Notes under the pieces: model-generated
Told to the model about the DNA's origin: nothing
Databases searched by the model: none
Seen by the model: only the letters and a program-made list of their open reading frames with translations
Made by a program: the position numbers and the translations under genes
DNA from: Nocardia jinanensis
Lineage (GTDB): Bacteria > Actinomycetota > Actinomycetes > Mycobacteriales > Mycobacteriaceae
Direction: 5' to 3'
Assembly: GCF_014645735.1 (NCBI RefSeq)
Contig: NZ_BMMH01000011.1
Location: forward strand, 204,499 to 268,498
DNA: 64,000 bases
In this document: one piece after another, positions 56,932-64,000 of the stretch
Numbering within the stretch: the stretch's first letter is position 1
Layout of the letters: every line of letters starts with the position of its first letter

Positions 56932-57957
56932 TCAGTGGGCGCTCTTGCGGCGGGTGACGGCTGCGGCGACAGCACCGCCCGCGGCGCCGAGGGCCAGGGC
57001 TGTGGGGACGCCGATCTTGGCGGCCTTGCGGCCGGTACGGAAATCGCGGATTTCCCAGCCGCGGGCCTTCGCGACCTCGCGCAGGTCCGAATCCGGGTTG
57101 ATCGCGACCGCGGTGCCGGTGAGCGACAACATGGGTACGTCGTTGTGGCTGTCGGAGTAGGCGGTGCAACGTTTGAGGTTGAGGCCCTCGCGAATGGCCA
57201 GGGCGCGGACGGCGTGCGCTTTGCCGAGGCCGTGCAGAATATCGCCGACCAGGCGGCCGGTGAACTTTCCGTCGACGCTTTCGGCGACGGTGCCGAGAGC
57301 CCCGGTCAAACCGAGTCGTTTGGCGATCACCTGCGCGAGCTCGACCGGGGTGGCGGTCACCAGCCAGACCTGCTGTCCGGCATCGAGATGCATCTGTGCC
57401 AGCGCGCGCGTACCGGGCCAGATCTTGTCCGCGATGATCTCGTCGAAGATTTCTTCGCCGAGCGCGGCGAGTTCTGCGGTGGACCGGCCGGCGATGAATT
57501 CGAGCGCTTTCTCTTTACCGGTGGCCATATCGGTGCTGTTCTCTTTGCCGGTGATCCGGAACTTCACCTGCTTCCACGCGATATCGACCAGGTCGGCGCT
57601 GCGAAAATATTTGCGCGCGGCCAGACCTCGGGCGAAATGCACGATCGAGGCGCCCTGCACCATGGTGTTGTCCACGTCGAAGAAAGCCGCGGCCGTGAGG
57701 TCCCGGGGCACCTCCTGCGGAGGGACACCGGTCGCCGCGCGTTCGGCGTCCTGTAGGGCCAGGGCGGCGTCGGCGCTGGCCTCGCCGGCGACATTGGCGC
57801 GGACCTCCTCCTCGCTGGGTCCGAACGGGCTGCGCGAGATGCGCGCCAGCTGCTCGGACAGGCCCTGCCCGAGCGGGCCCAGATTCCATCTGACCGGAAG
57901 TTCCCCGAACCGGCCCGCGATGAACCCGGATTTCCCCACCTTCGATCGTTCCGGCAC
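56932..57957 (-). CDS. HAD-IB family hydrolase (SerB1-like)
   Basis: 341 residues. HAD motifs F-F-D-V-D-N-T-M at about 91-98, V-T-A-T-P (motif II), K in G-L-G-K-A-H, and Y-S-D-S-H-N-D-V-P-M-L. A hydrophobic C-terminus (A-L-A-L-G-A-A-G-G-A-V-A-A-A) could be a membrane anchor. An 85-residue N-terminal extension precedes the HAD domain. Corresponds to Rv0505c, annotated as phosphoserine phosphatase, although some relatives are lipid phosphatases. Confidence 0.85.
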   Translation of the reverse strand: MPERSKVGKSGFIAGRFGELPVRWNLGPLGQGLSEQLARISRSPFGPSEEEVRANVAGEASADAALALQDAERAATGVPPQEVPRDLTAAAFFDVDNTMVQGASIVHFARGLAARKYFRSADLVDIAWKQVKFRITGKENSTDMATGKEKALEFIAGRSTAELAALGEEIFDEIIADKIWPGTRALAQMHLDAGQQVWLVTATPVELAQVIAKRLGLTGALGTVAESVDGKFTGRLVGDILHGLGKAHAVRALAIREGLNLKRCTAYSDSHNDVPMLSLTGTAVAINPDSDLREVAKARGWEIRDFRTGRKAAKIGVPTALALGAAGGAVAAAVTRRKSAH

Positions 57958-58132
57958 CAGTACCTCCGCCTGTTCGCGCGAATCACGTCCACACTAGTGG
58001 GTACTGGTGGGCGGAGCCCATCCACAGCCCGCGCGTGGCCGGAGCGAATGCGGAGGTCCGCCTGACCGGATGCGGGCTCTGGGACGCACTACGCCCGCCG
58101 CGTCCGGTCCGGAGGCGGGTTGAATAGCGGTC

Positions 58133-58396
58133 ATGACGAACTCCACGACGCATGAGGTGACCCTGCTGACCCGCGCCGGTTGCGGTATGTGCGAGCGGGC
58201 GCTGGAACAGCTACAGGGGATCTGCGCGGAATTCGGTATCGAGGTCGGCAGTGTGGATGTGGACGCGGTCGCCGCTACCGAACCGGGCCTGCGCGCCGAA
58301 TACGGCGACCGGCTGCCGGTGGTGCTGCTCGACGGCCGTGAACACAGCTATTTCGATGTCGACGAGACACGACTGCGGGCCGACCTGTTTCGCTGA
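58133..58396 (+). CDS. Glutaredoxin-like thiol-disulfide protein
   Basis: 87 residues, thioredoxin fold, with C-G-M-C near residue 17 (R-A-G-C-G-M-C-E-R-A) and L-P-V-V-L-L-D-G (cis-Pro). DUF836-like glutaredoxin family; corresponds to Rv0508. In this order, low-molecular thiol is mycothiol, so it may serve a mycothiol or thioredoxin-like redox role. Sits between serB1 (divergent) and rex. Confidence 0.88.
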   Translation: MTNSTTHEVTLLTRAGCGMCERALEQLQGICAEFGIEVGSVDVDAVAATEPGLRAEYGDRLPVVLLDGREHSYFDVDETRLRADLFR

Positions 58397-58468
58397 CATT
58401 GTCCGAATTCCGGCGGGGGATCGTACAAGGTGAGGTCGCGACACAAAATGAGGCGAATTTCACCGACT

Positions 58469-58486
58469 TTGTGCATGGGTTCACAA
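58469..58486 (+). promoter_or_regulatory. Rex operator (ROP) upstream of rex
   Basis: TTGTGCATGGGTTCACAA is an 18-base inverted repeat close to the Streptomyces ROP consensus (TTGTGAA...TTCACAA): the right half TTCACAA is exact, and the left half matches in TTGTG. It lies 160 bases before the chosen rex start. It is probably the autoregulatory site for the rex-hemACD operon. Confidence 0.7.
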
Positions 58487-58645
58487 GCAGTTACGGTGGT
58501 GGCACGCGAACCGCAGGCCGGGGCGAATATCCGGCCGCCGGTAGCAGGTGAATCAACCCATATCCGACCCCGTCATCGGCGCATGGACCGCAACGGAGGT
58601 CGCCGAGCACCCGGGCCGTTTCGGTCCGGACGAGGAGCCGAGGAC

Positions 58646-59620
58646 GTGACAGAGCACCATGAGACGCGCGACGTCTCCGGCGATGCTCCCAACGTCACCA
58701 CCCGCACACTGCAGAAGGGTATTCCTCAGGCTACGGTGGCGCGGCTGGCCACCTACCTCCGGGTGCTCGCCCTGTTGACCGATGACGGTGTGGCCATCGT
58801 ATCCAGTGAGGAACTGGCTGTCGCGGCGGGTGTCAATTCGGCCAAGCTACGCAAGGACCTGTCTTTCCTGGGCCCGAACGGAGTTCGCGGCGTGGGCTAC
58901 GACGTGGCCCGCCTGCGGGCCCGGATCGAGGACGTCCTCGGACTGTCCGGCGGGCACCGGGTGGTCCTCGTCGGAGCCGGTAATCTCGGACGCGCGCTGG
59001 TCGGATATCGCGGGTTCCGGCGGCGTGGTTTCGCGGTGGTCGGGATCTTCGACAACGACCCCGATGTGATCGGTCGGGAGGTCGAAGGGCTGCGGGTGCG
59101 TGATGCGGCCGGGCTCACCGACGATATCGCGCTGCTGCGCCCGACCATCGCGGTGATCGCGGTGCCCGACGACGCCGCTCAGCGGGTATGCGACGAACTG
59201 GTCGCCGCCGGTGTGCAGTCGATCCTCAGTTTCGCGCTCTGCCCGCTCACCGCACCGTCCGGTGTGGAGTTGCGGCGGGTGGATCTCGCGGTGGAAATGC
59301 AGATGCTCTCGTTCGAGCGGGTCCGCAACGCCGATCCCGACGAGTCGGCCCCCGCGGCCTCCGGCGACGGTGTGACCACCGGAAATGTGGCGGAGAACGC
59401 CGCCGCGACGGCGAATGATTCCACTGCAGGCGGTGTTGGAAGCAGTAGTGCCGTGCCGTCCGCCCACTCACTGAACGGCTCCGGCCGGATCGCCCGCCGG
59501 ATGCCCGCGCATTCGACGCCGGGCTCCGCCGGGCTGTCCCATTGTGCGGCGCAGGCCGCCCAGACGACCTCGCATACGGCAACGGAGCCAACCAGCAAGG
59601 GATCGGTGGTCACACCATGA
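58646..59620 (+). CDS. rex: Redox-sensing repressor Rex with a long C-terminal extension
   Basis: About 324 residues. Winged helix with V-S-S-E-E-L-A-V-A-A-G-V-N-S-A-K-L-R-K-D-L-S-F-L-G (residues about 50-75) and a NAD(H)-binding Rossmann domain V-V-L-V-G-A-G-N-L-G-R-A-L-V-G-Y (about 110-125). The conserved core ends at about residue 225 (L-A-V-E-M-Q-M-L-S-F). Some 100 Ala/Ser/Thr-rich residues follow, unusual since Rex is normally 200-260 residues. The GTG at 58646 has AGG just upstream. It overlaps hemA by 4 bp. M. tuberculosis has no counterpart that I know of; Streptomyces has the same rex-hemACD order. Confidence 0.92.
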   Translation: MTEHHETRDVSGDAPNVTTRTLQKGIPQATVARLATYLRVLALLTDDGVAIVSSEELAVAAGVNSAKLRKDLSFLGPNGVRGVGYDVARLRARIEDVLGLSGGHRVVLVGAGNLGRALVGYRGFRRRGFAVVGIFDNDPDVIGREVEGLRVRDAAGLTDDIALLRPTIAVIAVPDDAAQRVCDELVAAGVQSILSFALCPLTAPSGVELRRVDLAVEMQMLSFERVRNADPDESAPAASGDGVTTGNVAENAAATANDSTAGGVGSSSAVPSAHSLNGSGRIARRMPAHSTPGSAGLSHCAAQAAQTTSHTATEPTSKGSVVTP

Positions 59621-61044
59621 GCGTTCTTCTCGTCGGAATCTCCCATCGCAGCGCGCCTGTTGCGATGTTGGAGAAGGTGGCGATCACCGATGCCGATCGG
59701 CCGAAGCTGATCGACCGCATGCTGGCTTCGAGTCATATCTCCGAAGCGATGATCGTCTCGACCTGCAACCGGGTGGAGATCTATGCGGTGGTCGACGCGT
59801 TCCACGGCGGTCTGGCCGATGTCGGCGAACTGCTGACCGCGCACTCCGGGCTGCCGATGCCGGAACTGACCCGCCACGCCTATGTCCGGTACAGCGAAGC
59901 CGCCGCCGAACATCTGTTCGCGGTGGCCAGCGGCCTGGATTCGATGGTCGTCGGCGAACAGCAGGTCCTCAGCCAGATCCGCAGCGCCTACACCACCGCG
60001 GACGCCCAGCAGGCCGTGGGCCGGACCTTGCACGAACTCTCCCAGCAGGCTCTGCGCGTCGGTAAACGAGTGCATTCGGAAACCGGGATCGACCGGGCCG
60101 GAGCCTCGGTGGTGTCGGTGGCCCTCGATCGGGCGACCACGGTCCTCGGACCGCTCGCCGGCCGGACGGCCGCGGTGATCGGCGCCGGAGCGATGGGCGG
60201 CCTGTCGGTCGCGCATCTGGCCCGCGCCGGTATCGGACGGATCCTGGTGGTCAACCGCACCATCGAACGTGCCGAAAGACTCGCCGCGACAGCGGAATCC
60301 CATGGAGTGGCGGGGCAGGCCTACGAACTGTCCCGGCTCCCCGAGGCGTTGTCGGCCGCCGATGTGGTCGTCACCTGCACCGGTGCGGTGGGGTCGGTCG
60401 TCACCCTGGCCGACGCGCACAACGCGCTGTCGGATCCGGCCCGCGGCGCGGGCCGGCAGATGGTTTTCTGCGATCTGGGCCTACCTCGCGACGTGGACCA
60501 CGCGGTGGCCGGACTCCCCGGTGTCACCGTGATCGATATCGAGACCCTCCAGCACGACCCGGCCGCCGGCGCCGCCGCCGGTGATACCGCGGCCGCCCGC
60601 GCCATCGTCGCCGAGGAACTGGCCAAGTACCTGGCCGGACAGCGGATGGCCGAGGTCACGCCGACCGTCGCCGCGCTGCGGCAACGGGCCGCCGAAGTGG
60701 TGGAGGCCGAACTGCTGCGGCTGGATTCGCGGTTGCCGCGGCTGGCCGACCCCGAACGCGACGAAGTGGCGCGCACGGTCCGGCGCGTGGTGGACAAACT
60801 GCTGCACGCGCCGACGGTGCGGGTCAAGCAGCTGGCCAGCACACCGGGCGGGGACAGCTATGCCGAAGCACTGCGGGAGTTGTTCGAACTGAAACCCGGA
60901 TCGGCTCAGGCGGTCGCGGCTCCCATGGAGATCAGCCGGGCCGAACACAACGGTGCCGGCTGGATGGGCCTGGACGGCGATATCGCCCTGGCCGACGATT
61001 TCACGCCCGGCAGCCACGAAGACGAACAGGAGCAGTCGACATGA
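59617..61044 (+). CDS. hemA: Glutamyl-tRNA reductase
   Basis: 475 residues. Catalytic Cys at C50 (S-T-C-N-R-V-E-I-Y), G-E-Q-Q-V-L-S-Q-I-R, S-V-A-L-D-R-A, NADPH site I-G-A-G-A-M-G. C5-pathway first committed step: glutamyl-tRNA to glutamate-1-semialdehyde. The C-terminal ~40 residues are polar and less conserved. Its ATG overlaps the rex stop, and its stop overlaps hemC, so translation of all four genes is coupled. Corresponds to Rv0509. Confidence 0.96.
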   Translation: MSVLLVGISHRSAPVAMLEKVAITDADRPKLIDRMLASSHISEAMIVSTCNRVEIYAVVDAFHGGLADVGELLTAHSGLPMPELTRHAYVRYSEAAAEHLFAVASGLDSMVVGEQQVLSQIRSAYTTADAQQAVGRTLHELSQQALRVGKRVHSETGIDRAGASVVSVALDRATTVLGPLAGRTAAVIGAGAMGGLSVAHLARAGIGRILVVNRTIERAERLAATAESHGVAGQAYELSRLPEALSAADVVVTCTGAVGSVVTLADAHNALSDPARGAGRQMVFCDLGLPRDVDHAVAGLPGVTVIDIETLQHDPAAGAAAGDTAAARAIVAEELAKYLAGQRMAEVTPTVAALRQRAAEVVEAELLRLDSRLPRLADPERDEVARTVRRVVDKLLHAPTVRVKQLASTPGGDSYAEALRELFELKPGSAQAVAAPMEISRAEHNGAGWMGLDGDIALADDFTPGSHEDEQEQST

Positions 61045-62186
61045 CAATCCTGCAGGGCTCGGACGCGACCGCGGTCGCGGGCGCAGGGGGCTCCGGAGCC
61101 ACCGGTCGGCGGCCGTGGCGGATCGGCACCCGGGGGAGTCTGCTGGCACGTACCCAGGCCGGTGATGTGCGCGATGCGCTGATCGCGACCGGGCAACCGG
61201 CGGAACTGGTGATCGTCGAAACACCGGGCGATCTGTCCGCTGATCCGGTCGAGGAGATCGGCGTGGGCGTTTTCACCAGCGCGCTGCGCGCCGAACTCGC
61301 GGCCGCGAACATCGATATCGCGGTGCACTCCTACAAAGACCTACCCACCGCCGGCGACGATCGTTTCGTGCTCGCCGCGGTACCGCCGCGCCAGGATCCG
61401 CGCGACGCACTCGTCGCCCGCGACGGCCTGGTGCTCGGTGAACTGCCGCCGGGCGCGGTGGTCGGTACCTCCGCGCCGCGCCGGATAGCGCAGGTGCGCG
61501 CGCTGGGCCTCGGCCTCGAGATCCGGCCGCTGCGCGGCAATCTCGACACCCGGCTGCGTCAGGTCGTCGAGGGCAAACTCGACGCTGTGGTGGTCGCCCG
61601 CGCCGGACTGGCCCGGATCGGCCGGTTGGACGCGGTCACCGAGGCGCTGGAACCGGTGCAGATATTGCCGGCGCCGGCGCAGGGCGCGCTGGCGGTCGAA
61701 TGCCGCGCCGACGATACAGACTTGATCGAGCTGCTCGCTGTTCTCGACGATTCGGCCACCAGAACGGCCGTCACCGCGGAACGGGCGCTGCTCGCCGAAC
61801 TCGAGGCGGGCTGCACCGCGCCCGTCGGAGCGATCGCCGAACTCGTCGAATCCTTGGATGACGACGGACGCATCGTCGAGGAACTGTCGTTGCGCGGCTG
61901 TGCCGCCGCACTCGACGGTTCCGATGTGATACGGGCCTCGACGGTGGGTGCACCGGCCGAGGCCGCCGAACTCGGCCGCGCACTGGCCCGCGAACTGCTG
62001 GAGCTGGGTGCCCGCGAGCTACTCGCCGCCGAACCCGGCACCGCGGAACCGGATCTCGCGAGAGCCGGGAACAACACCACCCCGGTGGGAACGAGCACCG
62101 CCGCAGCGGAACCGAGCGCCGCTACCGCGGGAACGAGCACCGCCACGGACTTCACCGAACCCAGTCCAATGGAGAACAACCGATGA
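61041..62186 (+). CDS. hemC: Porphobilinogen deaminase (hydroxymethylbilane synthase)
   Basis: 381 residues. G-T-R-G-S-L-L-A-R-T-Q near the N-terminus, H-S-Y-K-D-L-P-T, G-T-S-A-P-R-R, R-G-N-L-D-T-R, Q-G-A-L-A-V-E-C-R and dipyrromethane-cofactor Cys258 (E-A-G-C-T-A-P-V-G). Polymerises four porphobilinogens. It is about 50 residues longer than typical because of an Ala/Thr-rich C-terminal tail. ATGA overlap with hemA upstream and hemD downstream. Confidence 0.96.
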   Translation: MTILQGSDATAVAGAGGSGATGRRPWRIGTRGSLLARTQAGDVRDALIATGQPAELVIVETPGDLSADPVEEIGVGVFTSALRAELAAANIDIAVHSYKDLPTAGDDRFVLAAVPPRQDPRDALVARDGLVLGELPPGAVVGTSAPRRIAQVRALGLGLEIRPLRGNLDTRLRQVVEGKLDAVVVARAGLARIGRLDAVTEALEPVQILPAPAQGALAVECRADDTDLIELLAVLDDSATRTAVTAERALLAELEAGCTAPVGAIAELVESLDDDGRIVEELSLRGCAAALDGSDVIRASTVGAPAEAAELGRALARELLELGARELLAAEPGTAEPDLARAGNNTTPVGTSTAAAEPSAATAGTSTATDFTEPSPMENNR

Positions 62187-63745
62187 GTCGAGCCAGCAAG
62201 AAGCATCCGGGGCGGATCCTGTTCGTCGGATCGGGCCCTGGGGACCCGGCATTGCTGACCACCCGATCACGCGAAGTGCTCTGCCGGGCCACCCTCGCGT
62301 TCACCGATCCCGACGTGGACGCCGGAGTGCTGGCCCTGATCGGCACCGATGTCGAGCCGGAGCCGGACGGAGAGCGTCCGGTGGATGTGCGGCCCGCCCT
62401 CGGCGATCCGGCCGAGGTCGCGAAAACCCTGATCGCCGAGGCCAAGTCCGGTCACGACGTGGTGCGGGTGGTCTCCGGCGATCCCCTCACCACCGATGCG
62501 GTGATCGCCGAGGTCACCACGGTCACCCGCTCGCATATCGTCTTCGAGGTGCTGCCCGGACTACCTTCCGGGTCGGCGGTACCCAGCTATGCCGGTATCG
62601 CACTGGGCTCCGGTCACACCGAAGCCGATGTACGCGGCGAAGTGGATTGGCCCGCCCTGGCGGCCGCGCCCGGACCGCTGGTGTTGCACGCCACTTCCGG
62701 GCACTTGGCCGAAACCGCCAGCGCCCTGGTGGAACACGGGATGGCGCCGCAGACTCCGGTCGCGGTGACCGTGCGCGGCACCACCCGCCAGCAGCGCACC
62801 ATCGAGGCCACCTTGGCCACGCTGAACGGCGCCGCTTCCGAACTGGTCGGCCCGCTGGTGGTCACGATCGGTAAAGCGGTCGCGCAGCGGTCGAAGATGT
62901 CGTGGTGGGAATCGCGCGCGCTCTACGGCTGGACCGTGCTGGTGCCCCGCACCAAGGATCAGGCCGGCGAGATGAGCGAACGGCTGGTCACTCACGGCGC
63001 CATCCCCAAAGAAGTACCGACCATCGCGGTGGAACCGCCGCGTAGCCCCGCGCAGATGGAACGCGCGGTCAAAGGTCTGGTGGACGGCCGCTACCAGTGG
63101 GTGGTCTTCACCTCCACCAACGCGGTCCGCGCGGTGTGGGAGAAGTTCGCCGAGTTCGGCCTCGACGCCCGCGCGTTCTCCGGCGTGAAGATCGCCTGTG
63201 TGGGCGAGGCCACCGCCGAGCGGGTGCGTTCCTTCGGTATCAACCCCGAACTGCTGCCCAGCGGCGAACAGTCCTCGCTCGGCCTGCTGGCCGATTTCCC
63301 GCCCTACGACGATGTTTTCGATCCGGTGAACCGGGTCCTGCTGCCGCGCGCCGATATCGCCACCGAGACCCTCGCCGAGGGATTGCGCGAACGGGGCTGG
63401 GAGATCGACGACGTCACCGCCTACCGCACAGTGCGCGCCTCTCCGCCGCCCGCGGAAACCCGCGAGATGATCAAGACCGGCGGATTCGACGCGGTGCTGT
63501 TCACCTCCAGCTCCACGGTCCGCAATCTGGTCGGCATCGCCGGGAAGCCGCATGCGCGCACCATCGTGGCCTGCATCGGTCCGAAGACGGCCGAGACGGC
63601 GGTGGAGTTCGGATTGCGGGTCGATGTGCAGCCGGAGGTCGCGCAGGTGGGCCCGCTGGTGGAGGCCCTGGCCGAACACGCCGCCCGGCTCCGGGCGGAG
63701 GGCCTGCTGCCGCCTCCGCGCAAGAAGAGCCGCCGCAGCCGCTGA
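62183..63745 (+). CDS. hemD: Uroporphyrinogen-III synthase with N-terminal SUMT-like domain (HemD/CobA fusion)
   Basis: 520 residues. N-terminal half (about 10-240): tetrapyrrole methylase fold with G-S-G-P-G-D-P, but the SUMT motif V-V-R-L-K-G-G-D-P is V-V-R-V-V-S-G-D-P and the V-G-K-R-A-G motif is absent. C-terminal half (about 255-505): uroporphyrinogen-III synthase, with V-L-V-P-R-T-K and V-V-F-T-S-T-N-A-V. So the synthase is probably active, and the methyltransferase may be degenerate. ATGA overlap with hemC. Corresponds to Rv0511. Ends with a basic tail. Confidence 0.92.
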   Translation: MSRASKKHPGRILFVGSGPGDPALLTTRSREVLCRATLAFTDPDVDAGVLALIGTDVEPEPDGERPVDVRPALGDPAEVAKTLIAEAKSGHDVVRVVSGDPLTTDAVIAEVTTVTRSHIVFEVLPGLPSGSAVPSYAGIALGSGHTEADVRGEVDWPALAAAPGPLVLHATSGHLAETASALVEHGMAPQTPVAVTVRGTTRQQRTIEATLATLNGAASELVGPLVVTIGKAVAQRSKMSWWESRALYGWTVLVPRTKDQAGEMSERLVTHGAIPKEVPTIAVEPPRSPAQMERAVKGLVDGRYQWVVFTSTNAVRAVWEKFAEFGLDARAFSGVKIACVGEATAERVRSFGINPELLPSGEQSSLGLLADFPPYDDVFDPVNRVLLPRADIATETLAEGLRERGWEIDDVTAYRTVRASPPPAETREMIKTGGFDAVLFTSSSTVRNLVGIAGKPHARTIVACIGPKTAETAVEFGLRVDVQPEVAQVGPLVEALAEHAARLRAEGLLPPPRKKSRRSR

Positions 63746-63786
63746 CCACCGAGTCCGAGCCCCGGCCCCGCGGCGGAATGCATGCG

Positions 63787-64000
63787 TGGTTGGGGCCTGC
63801 TCCGGTTCGGGGCGTGTGAGGTCGGCCGTCCGTAGGTCGGTGACTATCGAGCACTTGCGGTGCCGTGGCGCTACTCGGGTGATCCAGGTGTACTCCCGCG
63901 CGTGCCTTCCGTCTTCTCCGGATGGTCGGCTTCAGTGGTTGGGGCCTGCTCCGGTTCGGGGCGTGTGAGGTCGGCCGTCCGTAGGTCGGTGACTATCGAG
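63787..64000 (+). repeat. 149-bp tandem duplication of a family A unit
   Basis: A unit starting TGGTTGGGGCCTGCTCCGG at 63787 recurs at 63936 and runs off the window end: at least 65 bases of the second copy are visible, apparently identical. Each unit holds GGTCGGTGACTATCGAG (family A; compare 7665-7680) and continues into a degenerate family B start. This is 3' of hemD. Confidence 0.8.

Noticed and set aside
1..64000. tRNA or rRNA genes
   Set aside because: No cloverleaf with a conserved T-arm or CCA end and no rRNA-like sequence was recognised when reading. A tRNA scan was not possible.

Overview
The window reads as a chromosomal segment of a high-GC actinomycete of the order Mycobacteriales, most likely a Nocardia. 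Support comes from mycothiol synthesis (mshA), an HbhA-like adhesin, an EspG chaperone with WxG/PPE-type partners, the SenX3-RegX3 pair, DUF3349 and DUF2505 proteins, frequent GTG/TTG starts and strong G/C at third codon positions. From about 1.4 kb to the end, the backbone follows the gene order I remember for Mycobacterium tuberculosis Rv0465c to Rv0511: ramB, icl, fadB2, TetR, DUF445, XRE, hbhA, DUF2516, deoC, DUF2505, murB, mshA, YbjN, gpm1, senX3-regX3, Rv0495c, ppx, proC, bS22, galE2, acyltransferase, serB1, glutaredoxin, hemACD. The assignment is from protein recognition only; no search was run. The window opens with a separate cluster, pitA-membrane protein-DUF3349, like Rv0545c-Rv0543c.

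Layout. 1-1404: C-terminus of a phosphate permease, a small membrane protein and two DUF3349 proteins. 1.4-8.8 kb: acetate/fatty-acid module (RamB regulator, isocitrate lyase, 3-hydroxybutyryl-CoA dehydrogenase), interrupted by a minus-strand hexose kinase and an XdhC-like protein. 9-22 kb: accessory block with a MetE-like protein that lacks most of its catalytic residues, a zinc alcohol dehydrogenase, an HtrA-like protease, a VKOR-DsbA disulfide-forming pair, PPK2, an EspG/PPE-like type VII module, a methyltransferase with an enoyl-reductase-like partner, and an ABC1 kinase. 22-36 kb: TetR, DUF445, XRE-hbhA, purU, deoC, DUF2505 pair, murB, SDR, hydrolases. 36-46 kb: mshA-ybjN, a MerR/class IV aminotransferase pair, ROK kinase, gpm1, a secreted CocE-type hydrolase, senX3-regX3. 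46-58 kb: ppx operon, thioesterase, proC, HTH, a 33-residue ribosomal protein, epimerase-like/acyltransferase pair, serB1. 58-63.7 kb: rex-hemA-hemC-hemD, each junction a 4-bp ATGA overlap, with a near-consensus Rex operator upstream.

Three families of structured intergenic repeats (called A, B and C here) recur through the window in both orientations. Family B, about 120 bp and able to form long hairpins, ends within about 15 bp of the start codons of fadB2, the metE-like gene and the DUF445 gene. Other non-coding structures are two tandem arrays (36 bp x 5 and 27 bp x 4.6), a 149-bp tandem duplication at the window end, a DnaA-box-like cluster at 12.6-12.96 kb, and dyad operators for the XRE, MerR and Rex regulators.

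The strongest candidates for undescribed biology are the MetE homologue that keeps the fold but has lost three of four zinc ligands, the folate-activating His and an active-site Trp; the family-B leader repeats; and the orphan EspG module.
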